Assembly: GCF_003258605.2 (NCBI RefSeq)
Contig: NZ_CP031264.1
Span: 372,001 to 436,000, forward strand
Reading direction: 5' to 3'
DNA length: 64,000 nucleotides
From: Peterkaempfera bronchialis
GTDB taxonomy: Bacteria > Actinomycetota > Actinomycetes > Streptomycetales > Streptomycetaceae
Both the position numbers and the translations under genes were made by a program. Position 1 is the stretch's first letter, and each line of letters begins with the position of its first letter. The notes beneath the pieces were generated by a model. That model was not told where the DNA came from, ran no database searches, and saw only the letters and a list, made by a program, of their open reading frames with translations. Shown piece after piece: positions 50,035 through 59,074 of this stretch.

Positions 50035-50719
50035 CGTGATGCGCGGGGGTAAACGCGCTACCGCGACCCAGTCGCGAGTGGCAACCCGGACTCCGCTTGC
50101 GGCGAGCGCGCATGGAGGCGCCCACAGCGCACAGAAGCAGAAGGAGCGCGAACCCACGCGCGGAGACCCTGGGACGGGCCGCTACGGGCGTCGTGGGGAC
50201 AGCGGGGACTGCGGGGGCTGCGGGTGGCGCATCGGGCGAGCGCATCGGTCGGCGTCGAACAGCTGACCCGGCCTCACTCCCCCAGCGCGGATGCCTCCCC
50301 TGACAACGCGTCGGCGCGCGATGCGTGACGGGGTCAACCTCCGCAGCGCCCCGGACGGGTGAACGGACCACCCGGACGGACCCGGATCCGGCGTGTCGCC
50401 CACCTGATGGAGTTGACTACCCCGAATGCAGGAACGGAGCGTTCCGGAAGGGCCGTCAGACGGGGTCGGAAACCCCCGCTCGGAGCCCTCGCAAGGGGGC
50501 GCATAAGCGCAGGTGAAACGCGGGTTTTCGATTTCTTCGGACCCTTCCGGGAAGGGCTCCGACGCGATGGCGCGAACTGGCCTTCAAGCTACCGATCGGC
50601 CGGGTGACAAGAGTCACAATCCCCGGCCTCAAGATGAAGATGGCTCAGAAATCTGCCAATACTGGCCGCCGAACGCGACAAGTCCCCGTCACCATGGCGG
50701 GGCGGTCCGGCCGGACGCC
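50035..50719 (+). promoter_or_regulatory. Long upstream region with Crp-like site and hairpin
   Basis: No gene recognised. GTGACAAGAGTCAC (50604-50617) fits the streptomycete Crp consensus GTG-N6-GNCAC. A 15-bp palindrome CCCTTCCGGGAAGGG (50542-50556), extended by CGGA/TCCG, may be a terminator or operator. The transcript for the NlpC/P60 gene probably begins just after -10 TAATCT (50720-50725). Confidence 0.5.
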
Positions 50720-50739
50720 TAATCTCGCCACCGGTCCGG

Positions 50740-50915
50740 ACGCCAGGCGCGAACTCGATTTCGGCGAGAGCGGGAGACCCGAGCACGGCGGGGTGGGAGA
50801 GCCTCCGTCGCGGCAGTGCCGCGGCAAGGGCCCATCACCACCCCTTGGGGTGAAGCCACTTCGGTGGCCGGGCAGCTTTCGGTGCCCGAATCCGACAGGT
50901 CATCTTTCGCAGGCG
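50740..50915 (+). ncRNA. c-di-AMP riboswitch (ydaO-yuaA)
   Basis: Upstream of the NlpC/P60 gene. Matches the ydaO aptamer pattern: GCGGGAGACCCGAGCACGG, a variable hairpin, then CCCTTGGGGTGAAGCC, a small hairpin (CCACTTCGGTGG), GGGCAGC / GTGCCCG and the conserved CCGACAGGTCATCTTTCGC end. This class binds cyclic di-AMP and generally turns off wall-hydrolase genes when the ligand is abundant; in streptomycetes it precedes rpfA and other NlpC/P60 genes. Exact borders are estimated. Confidence 0.85.
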
Positions 50916-50932
50916 GTTCCGGAAGGACTCGC

Positions 50933-51520
50933 ATGTCTGCGACACCTCGCACCCATGCCCCCGCGCACCACGGCGCCCAGGCCGTTCCCGCCCCCGCAGG
51001 GCAGGACGGCGCCGAGGAGGGCAGCGATAGCCCCTCCCACCAGGGGCGTCGCGTCGGACCGCAGCGGGGCCGACTGATCAACCGCGTCGGAGCCACCGCC
51101 GTGCTGACGGCGGCAGCGGTGGCCGGCGTGGGCCTGGCACCCGGGCTCGGCACCCAGGCCGACGCCGCGACGCTGTCCGCCAAGGCGCTGCGGATCGCGG
51201 CGGCCAAGAGGGGGGCGCCGTATGTGTTCGGGGCCGCCGGACCGAGCCGGTTCGACTGCTCCGGTCTGGTGATGTGGTCGTACCGGAAGGCGGGCAAGAA
51301 CCTGCCACGCACCGCCCAGGCGCAGTACAACAAGACGCGCCACATCGGGCAGAACAGCCGTCGGCCAGGGGATCTGGTCTTCTTCCATCGGGGTTCCAGC
51401 GTTTACCACGTCGGTATCTATGCCGGGTCGGGCCGGATCTGGCACGCACCGCACCGCGGCGCACGGGTGCGGCTGGAGCGGATCTGGACGAAGAGCGTCT
51501 GGTACGGCCGGATCGGCTGA
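50933..51520 (+). CDS. Secreted NlpC/P60 peptidoglycan endopeptidase
   Basis: 195 residues. A long polar N-terminus precedes the hydrophobic signal (RVGATAVLTAAAVAGVGLAP, cleavage near ADA). The catalytic domain has SRFDCSGLVMWSYRKAG (Cys), PGDLVFFHRGSSVYHVGIYA (His) and RIWHAPHRGARVRL (third polar residue His). It should cut the gamma-D-Glu-meso-DAP or similar bond. Ribosome binding site GGAAGGA. Expression is predicted to be under c-di-AMP riboswitch control and possibly Crp. Confidence 0.92.
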   Translation: MSATPRTHAPAHHGAQAVPAPAGQDGAEEGSDSPSHQGRRVGPQRGRLINRVGATAVLTAAAVAGVGLAPGLGTQADAATLSAKALRIAAAKRGAPYVFGAAGPSRFDCSGLVMWSYRKAGKNLPRTAQAQYNKTRHIGQNSRRPGDLVFFHRGSSVYHVGIYAGSGRIWHAPHRGARVRLERIWTKSVWYGRIG

Positions 51521-51590
51521 ACCGGAATGCTGATATCCACGTGGGCTCCATTCGGCCGAATGGAGCCCGCCGAATGGCGCGTTCATGGGT

Positions 51591-52810
51591 TTACCGGGGA
51601 TCGGCATTCCATGGCGCTGTGCGGGAAATCACGTTTACGGCCAGGTCGAGCTGAGCGTCGGTCAGGTCGCCACGGGCGGTCAGGCGCAGCCGGGAGTGAC
51701 CGTCGGGGACGGACGGCGGCCGGAAGCAGCCGACGGCGACTCCGGCCGCCCGGCAGTCGGCGGCCCAGGTGACCGCCGCCTCCGGAGCGGGCGCGCGTAC
51801 CGAGACCACGGCCGCGTCGGGGGTGTTGGCCGGCAGTCCGGCGGCGGTGAGGCGGGCGGCGAGCTGCCGGGCGGTCTGCCGGGCGCGGGCGGCGCGGTGC
51901 GGCTCCTCGCGCAGCAGCCGCAGCGCACCCAGGGCCGCCCCGGCGGCGGCGGGGCGAGCCCGGTGTCGAAGATGAAGGTGCGCGCGGTCTCGGTGAGGTG
52001 CCGGATGACCCGCCGGGGGCCGAGCACCGCCCCGCCCTGGGAGCCCAGGGACTTGGAGAGGGTGACGGTGACCACCGTGTCCGGCGTGCCCGCCAGGCCG
52101 CAGCCGGCCGGGGCACCGGCCCCGCCGGGGCCGAGCACGCCGAGGCCGTGGGCGTCGTCGATCAGCAGCGCGGCGCCATGGGCCCGGCAGGCGGCGGAGA
52201 GTTCGGGGAGCGGTGCGGCGTCACCGTCCACCGAGAAGAGCGAGTCGGTGACGACCAGTGCCCGACCGCCGCCGTGGGCGGCCAGGGCGGCGCGCACCGC
52301 GCCGGGGTCGGCGTGCGGCACCTGGCGGACCGCCGCCCGGGAGAGGCGGCAGCCGTCGATCAGCGAGGCGTGGTTGTAGGCGTCGGAGACGATCAGGGTG
52401 CCCGGCCCGGTGAGCGCGGTGAGGGCGGCGAGGTTGGCGGCGTAGCCGGAGGAGAGGACCAGCGCGGCCTCGGCCCCGCAGAAGTCGGCGAGTTCCCGCT
52501 CCAGTTCGGTGTGGAGTTCGGTGGTGCCGGTGACCAGCCGGGAGCCGGTGGCCCCACCGCCCCAGCGCAGCGCGGCGTCGGCGGCGGCGCGGGTCACCCG
52601 GGGGTGGCGGACCAGGCCCAGGTAGTCGTTGCTCGCCAGGTCCAGCACCGGGTCGTCGGCGGGACGGCTGCGCAGGGTGCGGGTCAGCCCGGCGCGGGCC
52701 CGCAGCGCCGCGCGGCGGTCCAGCCAGTCGAAGACGGCTCCCGGGTCCGGGGCTGCGGCCTGATCCGGGCCGGTGGCCGGGGCCGGATCGGTGGCGGTGG
52801 GGTGGGCCAT
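51591..52810 (-). pseudogene. bioF: 8-amino-7-oxononanoate synthase with frameshift (bioF)
   Basis: Fold-type I PLP enzyme of biotin synthesis. Clear BioF sequence from ATG 52810: LDLASNDYLGLVRHPRVTRA, GGGATGSRLVTGTTELHTEL, DDAHGLGVLGP, VTLSKSLGSQGGAVLG (PLP Lys) and TFIFDTGLAP. After that the frame becomes nonsense, while the correct continuation (ALGALRLLREEPHRAARARQ and SRLRLTARGDLTDAQLDLAV) lies in another frame to a stop at 51591. The shift is at about 51950-51962 in a GCCCCGCCGCCGCC run, a missing base. Either a real mutation or a sequencing error in GC-rich DNA. Confidence 0.8.
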
Positions 52811-52886
52811 GGAGCGCACTGTGGCATGCGCCGCCGGGGCGCGGCAACGCGTTCCTGATCACGTCGGCGGGGCGCGGCGCGCGTGT

Positions 52887-52892
52887 TAGCGT
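52887..52892 (+). promoter_or_regulatory. -10 element of the leaderless P450 gene
   Basis: TAGCGT followed by six bases (CCCGGC) and ATG 52899; no ribosome binding site and no clear -35. Confidence 0.5.
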
Positions 52893-52898
52893 CCCGGC

Positions 52899-54197
52899 AT
52901 GACCGTCGCGCAGCTCCCCGGTGCCGCGCCCGGCCCTGGGGTGGATACGCCGAGCGGGTACGGGCCGCTGGACCTCTTCGGCGAGCCGTTCGTCCACGAT
53001 CCACACCCGGTGCTGGCGGCGCTGCGGCAGCAGGCCCCGGTGCACCGGGACGCGGGCACCGGGCTCTGGCTGGTGAGCCGTCATGCGGAGGTGCGGCAGG
53101 TCCTGCTGGACCCGGTGGCGTTCCGGCCGGACAACGCGCAGCTGGCGGTCTCCGCACTGCCGGTGGCGGCGCTCCGGGTGCTGGCCCGGGCGGGCTTCAC
53201 GCTGCCCCCGGCGCTGGCCGACAACGGCGGCCCGAGCCATGCGGGGCTGCGCCGCCTGGTGACCCGGTTCTTCAATGCCGCGCGGGTGGCGGCGGCTGTG
53301 CCGGTGGCCGAGGAGGTCGCCGGCGGGCTGCTGGCCGGGGTACGGCAGCGGCTCGACCGGACCGGGCGGGCGGACCTGGTGCCGGACTTCGCCCGGCTGC
53401 TGCCCTGCCTGGTGATGATGCGTCTGCTCGGAGTCGACGGGGTGGACCCGCTGACCCTGGTCCGCTGGAGCGATGACTCGCTGGAGCTGTTCTGGGGGCG
53501 GTCGTCGGCCGAGCGGCAGGTGGAGCTGGCGGAGTCGGTCGCCGACTTCCACCGCTGGCTGGTGGCGCGGGTGGCGGAGGCCCCGGCGGCCTCGGACACC
53601 CTGATCGGCGCCCTGGCGGTCCACCGGCTGCCGGACGGCACCCCGCTGGACGCGGCGACGGCGGTGGCGGTCTGCTTCTTCGTCCTGATCGCCGGGCAGT
53701 CCACCACCGGGCAGTTGATCGCCACGGTGCTGCGCCGGGCTCTGGAGGAGCCGGGGGCCTGGGCTCGGGCGGGCGGCGAGGCGGGCTTCGCCGAGGCATG
53801 GGTGGAGGAGGTGCTGCGCCGTGAGCCTCCGGTGACCAGCTGGCGGCGGGTGGCGGCGGCCGAGACCGAGCTGGGCGGGGTGCGGCTGCCGGCGGGGGCG
53901 CAGTTGCTGCTGCTGCTGATGGGGGCGGGCTCCGACCCGGAGGTGTTCGCGGAGCCGGAGCGGCTCTGCCCGTACCGGGAGAACATCCGCCACCATCTGG
54001 CGTTCGGTGCCGGGCGGCACCGCTGCCCCGGTGCGTCGCTGGCGCGGACGGAGGCGGCGGTGGCGCTGCGGGCGGCGGCGCGGGCGCTGCCGGGCGTACG
54101 GGCGGACCTGGCGGGCGGCCCGCCGCCGATGCTGGGGCTGCTCTCCTTCCGGGCGCCGCTGCGGGTGCCGGTGCGGGTGCCGGTGCGGCGGGGCTGA
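52899..54197 (+). CDS. Cytochrome P450
   Basis: 432 residues. Helix I region CFFVLIAGQSTTGQLIA, K-helix EEVLRR, and the haem-binding loop HLAFGAGRHRCPGASLARTE with Cys376. The I-helix lacks the usual acidic residue before Thr (AGQSTT where AGxD/ET is standard). The N-terminus has no membrane anchor, as in bacterial soluble P450s. Divergent from bioF and upstream of the bio genes, so a pimelate-forming BioI-like role is conceivable, but sequence alone does not show it; it may equally be a secondary-metabolism hydroxylase. Confidence 0.93.
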   Translation: MTVAQLPGAAPGPGVDTPSGYGPLDLFGEPFVHDPHPVLAALRQQAPVHRDAGTGLWLVSRHAEVRQVLLDPVAFRPDNAQLAVSALPVAALRVLARAGFTLPPALADNGGPSHAGLRRLVTRFFNAARVAAAVPVAEEVAGGLLAGVRQRLDRTGRADLVPDFARLLPCLVMMRLLGVDGVDPLTLVRWSDDSLELFWGRSSAERQVELAESVADFHRWLVARVAEAPAASDTLIGALAVHRLPDGTPLDAATAVAVCFFVLIAGQSTTGQLIATVLRRALEEPGAWARAGGEAGFAEAWVEEVLRREPPVTSWRRVAAAETELGGVRLPAGAQLLLLLMGAGSDPEVFAEPERLCPYRENIRHHLAFGAGRHRCPGASLARTEAAVALRAAARALPGVRADLAGGPPPMLGLLSFRAPLRVPVRVPVRRG

Positions 54198-54273
54198 CGA
54201 GGTCGCTGGGGCCTGTTCGGGTCCGGCCGGAGTCCGCTCGGGCCCGGTCGGGCCGGGAGGCGGCTGCCGAGCT

Positions 54274-54303
54274 TTGCCCGGGTGCGGCCCGGCCAGGCAG
54301 TAT
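54274..54303 (+). promoter_or_regulatory. Leaderless promoter of the helicase gene
   Basis: -35 TTGCCC (54274-54279), 18 bp, -10 CAGTAT (54298-54303), then six bases to GTG 54310. No ribosome binding site. Confidence 0.55.
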
Positions 54304-54309
54304 GGGGCG

Positions 54310-56814
54310 GTGAGCCTCATCGACGAGCTGCCCGGCAGCGCTGATCCCGACACCCTCTTCGAAGTCTTCGCCGGCTGGGCCGAGGAGCGGGGGATCACGC
54401 TGTACCCCCACCAGGAGGAGGCGCTGATCGAGATCGTCTCCGGGGCGAACGTCATCCTCAACACGCCGACGGGCTCCGGCAAGAGCCTGGTGGCGGCGGG
54501 GGCGCACTTCACCGCGCTGGCGCGGCGCGAGCGGACCTTCTACACCGCGCCCATCAAGGCGCTGGTCTCGGAGAAGTTCTTCGAGCTGGTGAAGATGTTC
54601 GGCACCGACAACGTCGGGATGATGACCGGCGACGCCAGCGTCAACCCGACCGCGCCGGTGATCTGCTGCACGGCCGAGGTGCTGGCCTCCATCGCGCTGC
54701 GGGACGGCGAGCGGGCCGACATCTCCCAGGTGGTGATGGACGAGTTCCACTTCTATGCCGAGCCGGACCGGGGCTGGGCGTGGCAGGTGCCGCTGCTGGA
54801 GCTGCCGCAGGCGCAGTTTCTGCTGATGTCGGCGACGCTGGGCGACGTCCGCCGGTTCGAGGCGGATCTGACCCGCCGCACCGGAAAGCCGACCACGGTG
54901 GTGAAGTCGGTGGAGCGGCCGGTGCCGCTCTTCTACGAGTACCGGCGCACCACCATGCACGACACCCTGGAGGAGCTGCTCTCCACCGGGCAGGCCCCGG
55001 TGTACGTGGTGCACTTCACCCAGGCGGCCGCCGTGGAGCGGGCCCAGTCGCTGATGTCCATCAACATGTGCAGCAAGGCGGAGAAGGACGCCATCGCCGC
55101 ACTGATCGGCAACTTCCGCTTCACCACCAGGTTCGGCCGCAATCTGTCGCGCTATGTGCGGCACGGGATCGGGGTGCACCACGCGGGGATGCTGCCCAAG
55201 TACCGGCGGCTGGTGGAGCGGCTGGCGCAGGCCGGACTGCTCAAGGTGATCTGCGGGACGGACACCCTGGGCGTCGGGGTGAATGTGCCGATCCGCACGG
55301 TGCTCTTCACCGCGCTGAGCAAGTACGACGGGCAGCGGGTGCGGCTGCTGCGGGCGCGGGAGTTCCACCAGATCGCGGGCCGGGCCGGGCGGGCCGGGTT
55401 CGACACCGTGGGGCAGGTGGCGGCGCAGGCGCCCGAGCATGTGGTGGAGAACGAGAAGGCGCTGGCCAAGGCGGGCGACGATCCCAAGAAGCGCCGCAAG
55501 GTGGTGCGCAAGAAGGCTCCGGAGGGGTTCGTCAACTGGGGCGAGGAGACCTTCCAGCGGCTGATCTCCGCCGAGCCGGAGCCGCTGGTCTCCCGGTTCC
55601 GGGTGAGCCACGCGATGCTGCTCTCGGTGATCGGCCGACCCGGCAATGCCTTCGAGGCGATGCGGCGGCTGCTCACCGACAACCACGAGGAGCGGTCCGC
55701 GCAGCGGCGCCACATCCGCACCGCCATCGCCATCTACCGCTCGCTGCTGGACGCGGGCGTGGTGGAGCGGCTGCCGCAGCCCGACTCCGAGGGCCGGATC
55801 GTCCGGCTCACCATGGAGTTGCAGGAAAACTTCGCGCTCAACCAGCCGCTCTCCACCTTTGCGCTGGCCGCCTTCGAGCTGCTGGACCCGGCGTCGCCGA
55901 CCTATGCCCTCGATGTGATCTCGGTGGTGGAGTCCACGCTGGACGACCCCCGGCAGATCCTGGCCTCGCAGGAGAACAAGGCGCGCGGTGAGGCCGTGGC
56001 GCAGATGAAGGCGGACGGCGTCGAGTACGAGGAGCGGATGGAGCGGCTCCAGGAGATCGGCTATCCCAAGCCGCTGGAGGAGCTGCTCAGCCACGCCTAC
56101 GACGTCTACCGCCGCGCCCACCCCTGGATTGGGGACCACCCGCTGCGGCCCAAGTCGGTCGCCCGCGACCTGTATGAGCGGGCGATGACCTTCGCCGACT
56201 ACGTGGGCCACTACGAGTTGGCGCGCGGCGAGGGCCTGGTGCTGCGTTATCTCGCCGGCGCCTACAAGGCGCTGGAGCAGACGGTGCCGGAGGATGTGAA
56301 GAACGACGACCTCAAGGACCTGATCGCCTGGCTGGGCGAGCTGGTCCGGCAGGTCGACTCCAGCCTGCTGGACGAGTGGGAGCAGTTGGCCAACCCGTCC
56401 GAGGAGGACGGCGTCCCGGTCGCCATCGAGGAGCGGACCACGCCGGTCACCGCCAATGCGCGGGCGTTCCGGGTGCTGGTGCGCAATGAGATGTTCCGCC
56501 GGGTGGAGCTGGCTGCGCTGGAGCGGTACGACGAACTGGGCGCGCTGGACGGGGAGTTCGGCTGGGACGCGGACCGCTGGGCGGACGCCATGGACGCGTA
56601 CTGGGACGAGCACGACGACCTGGGCACCGGGCCGGACGCGCGCGGGCCCAAGCTGCTGCTGATCGAGGAGGAGCGCGGGCTGTGGCGGCTGCGCCAGGTC
56701 TTCGACGACCCGGCGGGCGACCACGACTGGGGCATCACCGCCGAGGTCGACCTGGCCGCCTCGGACGACGCCGGCCGGGCGGTGGTCCGGGTGACGGCGG
56801 TGGACCGGCTCTGA
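54310..56814 (+). CDS. DEAD/DEAH-box (Ski2-like) helicase
   Basis: 834 residues from GTG 54310. Motif I ILNTPTGSGKS, Ia TAPIKALVSEKF, II MDEFHFYAEPDRGWAWQ, III LLMSATLGD, IV-V IGVHHAGMLPKYRRLVERL, GTDTLGVGVNVPIRTVLF, VI REFHQIAGRAGRAGFDTVG. The C-terminal region has a long helical domain. This is a Ski2-like RNA/DNA helicase of the type conserved across actinomycetes; substrate unknown. It lies between the P450 and the bioB side, convergent with a membrane protein. Confidence 0.92.
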   Translation: MSLIDELPGSADPDTLFEVFAGWAEERGITLYPHQEEALIEIVSGANVILNTPTGSGKSLVAAGAHFTALARRERTFYTAPIKALVSEKFFELVKMFGTDNVGMMTGDASVNPTAPVICCTAEVLASIALRDGERADISQVVMDEFHFYAEPDRGWAWQVPLLELPQAQFLLMSATLGDVRRFEADLTRRTGKPTTVVKSVERPVPLFYEYRRTTMHDTLEELLSTGQAPVYVVHFTQAAAVERAQSLMSINMCSKAEKDAIAALIGNFRFTTRFGRNLSRYVRHGIGVHHAGMLPKYRRLVERLAQAGLLKVICGTDTLGVGVNVPIRTVLFTALSKYDGQRVRLLRAREFHQIAGRAGRAGFDTVGQVAAQAPEHVVENEKALAKAGDDPKKRRKVVRKKAPEGFVNWGEETFQRLISAEPEPLVSRFRVSHAMLLSVIGRPGNAFEAMRRLLTDNHEERSAQRRHIRTAIAIYRSLLDAGVVERLPQPDSEGRIVRLTMELQENFALNQPLSTFALAAFELLDPASPTYALDVISVVESTLDDPRQILASQENKARGEAVAQMKADGVEYEERMERLQEIGYPKPLEELLSHAYDVYRRAHPWIGDHPLRPKSVARDLYERAMTFADYVGHYELARGEGLVLRYLAGAYKALEQTVPEDVKNDDLKDLIAWLGELVRQVDSSLLDEWEQLANPSEEDGVPVAIEERTTPVTANARAFRVLVRNEMFRRVELAALERYDELGALDGEFGWDADRWADAMDAYWDEHDDLGTGPDARGPKLLLIEEERGLWRLRQVFDDPAGDHDWGITAEVDLAASDDAGRAVVRVTAVDRL

Positions 56815-56871
56815 CGGGGGTGGACCGGCTCTGACGGCGGCGCGCTCGGTCGGTGCCGTGGAGCTCGGCGC

Positions 56872-57681
56872 TCAGAGCCACATGAACTGGGCGCCGGCGG
56901 TATAGGCGACCGCGCGGGTGGCCTCCGCCAGTTGGTCCTGGTCGAGCACGCCGGGCTTGTGGCCGTCGCGGAAGGCGGAGCTGGTGACGGTGACATAGCC
57001 GCGCACCGCCGCGACCCGGGTGAACAGCGCGTCGGGGGCGGGCGGCACGGGGGCCTCGGCGCCGTCCTGGGCGGGGTCGTCGGGGAGGGCGAAGGTGACA
57101 TCGGAGGAGGCGGCGGCGCCGTTGAGCGCGGTGGCGGCCTTGCGCGCGGTCCCGTCGTCCTTGAAGCGGAGCACCGTGACGGTGGTGAGGACCTCGCCGT
57201 CCGCGCGGGTGTAGGTGGCGCCGACATAGCCGGTGCAGCCGAGCTTGCCCAGCTTCGATGCCGCCTTGCCCTGAAGGACCTCACCGCAGTCGGCGCCCTG
57301 CCGGGAGGTGCTGCGGCGGGCCTGGACGGCTCCCTCGTCGACGGCGTCGGTCGCCGGGAAGTAGTGCTCGACCCCGAAGGCGTCGGGGTCTGCGGAGGCC
57401 GTGGACGCCGGGTCCGGCCCGGCCGACAGGCCCGCCCCGGCGGCGTCCTGGGATCCGCCGAGCAGCCCGCCGCCGTCGGAGTGGTCCACCCAGAGCGCCG
57501 TGCCGAGGCCCACCACCACCACGCAGGAGAGCGCCGCCCAGAGCCGGGGCGAGGGGCGTCGCCGGAGGCGGGCCGGGGCTTCGGGCCCGTCCTGGGGCTG
57601 TGCCGGGTCCGAATCCGGTGCCGGGTCCGAGTCCTGTGCTGGGTCGCGGTGCGGGCCGACGCCCTCCCCCTGGTGTGTCAT
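56872..57681 (-). CDS. Unknown membrane-anchored protein
   Basis: 269 residues. A charged repetitive N-terminus ([20 protein letters not shown]), an Arg-rich patch, one transmembrane helix ([20 protein letters not shown]), then an external domain: [40 protein letters not shown] and [20 protein letters not shown]. Two Cys residues in the outer domain may form a disulfide. Type II topology. No family recognised; resembles streptomycete membrane proteins of unknown role. Confidence 0.75.
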   Translation of the reverse strand: MTHQGEGVGPHRDPAQDSDPAPDSDPAQPQDGPEAPARLRRRPSPRLWAALSCVVVVGLGTALWVDHSDGGGLLGGSQDAAGAGLSAGPDPASTASADPDAFGVEHYFPATDAVDEGAVQARRSTSRQGADCGEVLQGKAASKLGKLGCTGYVGATYTRADGEVLTTVTVLRFKDDGTARKAATALNGAAASSDVTFALPDDPAQDGAEAPVPPAPDALFTRVAAVRGYVTVTSSAFRDGHKPGVLDQDQLAEATRAVAYTAGAQFMWL

Positions 57682-57871
57682 GGCACCGGAGTCTATGCGG
57701 ACCGATCATGAACGGACACGAGGGGGGAGCCGTCCGCCGCCTGGTCCCACCTCCGTGACCTGCGTCACTACCGTGCGCGGTGGAGCTGTGACAACCGGTC
57801 AAAGCCGGGCGCCGATCTTCTGGCAGGTTCCGCTCTGGCGGGTCTCCGCCTCCGGAGGCAGGATCTGGCCC

Positions 57872-59074
57872 ATGGATCTCCTGGACACGCTGGTCGCCAA
57901 GGGCCTTCGCCGCGAGCTCCCCACGCGGGAGGAGGCACTGGCCGTACTGGCCACCTCCGATGACGAACTGCTCGACGTGGTGGCCGCCGCCGGGCGGGTA
58001 CGGCGGCAGTGGTTCGGCCGCCGGGTGAAGCTCAACTACCTGGTCAACCTGAAGAGCGGCCTCTGTCCCGAGGACTGCTCCTACTGCTCGCAGCGGCTCG
58101 GCTCCCAGGCCGGGATCCTCAAGTACACCTGGCTGAAGCCGGACCAGGCCGCACAGGCCGCCGCCGCCGGTGTCGCCGGCGGCGCCAAGCGGGTCTGCCT
58201 GGTGGCCAGCGGGCGCGGCCCGACCGACCGGGACATCGACCGCGTCGCCGACACCATCGCCGCGATCAAGGGGCAGAACGACGGCGTGGAGGTCTGCGCC
58301 TGCCTCGGGCTGCTCTCCGACAACCAGGCGGAGCGGCTGCGGGCGGCCGGAGCCGACGCCTACAACCACAACCTCAACACGGCGGGCGACAAGTACGCCG
58401 ACATCTGCACCACCCATGACTTCCAGGACCGGGTGGACACCGTGCAGCAGGCCCAGGCGGCGGGCCTGTCGGCCTGCTCCGGGCTGATCGCCGGCATGGG
58501 CGAGAGCGACGCCGACCTGGTCGACGTGGTCTTCTCGCTGCGCGAGCTGGACCCGGACTCGGTACCGGTCAACTTCCTCATCCCGTTCGAGGGCACCCCG
58601 CTGGCCAAGGAGTGGAACCTCACCCCGCAGCGGTGCCTGCGCATCCTGGCGATGGTCCGGTTCGTCTGCCCCGATGTGGAGGTGCGCCTGGCCGGAGGCC
58701 GCGAGGTGCATCTGCGCAGCCTCCAGCCGCTGGCGCTGCACCTGGCCAACTCGGTCTTCCTGGGCGACTACCTGACCAGCGAGGGCCAGGCCGGGCAGGC
58801 CGACCTCGACATGATCGCGGACGCCGGCTTCGAGGTGGAGGGCACCGACCGGACCACCCTGCCGCAGCACCGCACGGACGCGGCGGAGGCGGCGGCCAGC
58901 GGGCACGGGGGCTGCGGGCCGTGCGGCGGCGAGGCGTCGGCCTGCGGTTCCGAGGCATCGGCGGCAGCCGAGCCGGTCGCGGCTGCCGAGCCGGTCACCG
59001 CCGGGGCCGCGCGTACCGACCTGGTCCAGGTGCGGCGCCGTGGCGCGGGCACCGACCTGCCGCCCAACGCCTGA
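57872..59074 (+). CDS. bioB: Biotin synthase
   Basis: 400-residue radical-SAM enzyme that inserts sulfur into dethiobiotin. The SAM-binding cluster motif is CPEDCSYC (Cys65, 69, 72); the region [49 protein letters not shown] and [16 protein letters not shown] are diagnostic. Beyond the usual domain it has a long Ala/Glu-rich tail (residues about 335-400), as in some actinobacterial homologues. ATG 57872. Followed by bioA with one-base overlap and bioD: a biotin operon. Confidence 0.95.
   Translation: MDLLDTLVAKGLRRELPTREEALAVLATSDDELLDVVAAAGRVRRQWFGRRVKLNYLVNLKSGLCPEDCSYCSQRLGSQAGILKYTWLKPDQAAQAAAAGVAGGAKRVCLVASGRGPTDRDIDRVADTIAAIKGQNDGVEVCACLGLLSDNQAERLRAAGADAYNHNLNTAGDKYADICTTHDFQDRVDTVQQAQAAGLSACSGLIAGMGESDADLVDVVFSLRELDPDSVPVNFLIPFEGTPLAKEWNLTPQRCLRILAMVRFVCPDVEVRLAGGREVHLRSLQPLALHLANSVFLGDYLTSEGQAGQADLDMIADAGFEVEGTDRTTLPQHRTDAAEAAASGHGGCGPCGGEASACGSEASAAAEPVAAAEPVTAGAARTDLVQVRRRGAGTDLPPNA

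Noticed and set aside
53272-56724. Minus-strand frame of 1150 codons opposite the helicase
   Set aside because: Antisense shadow of the helicase and P450; no recognisable protein.
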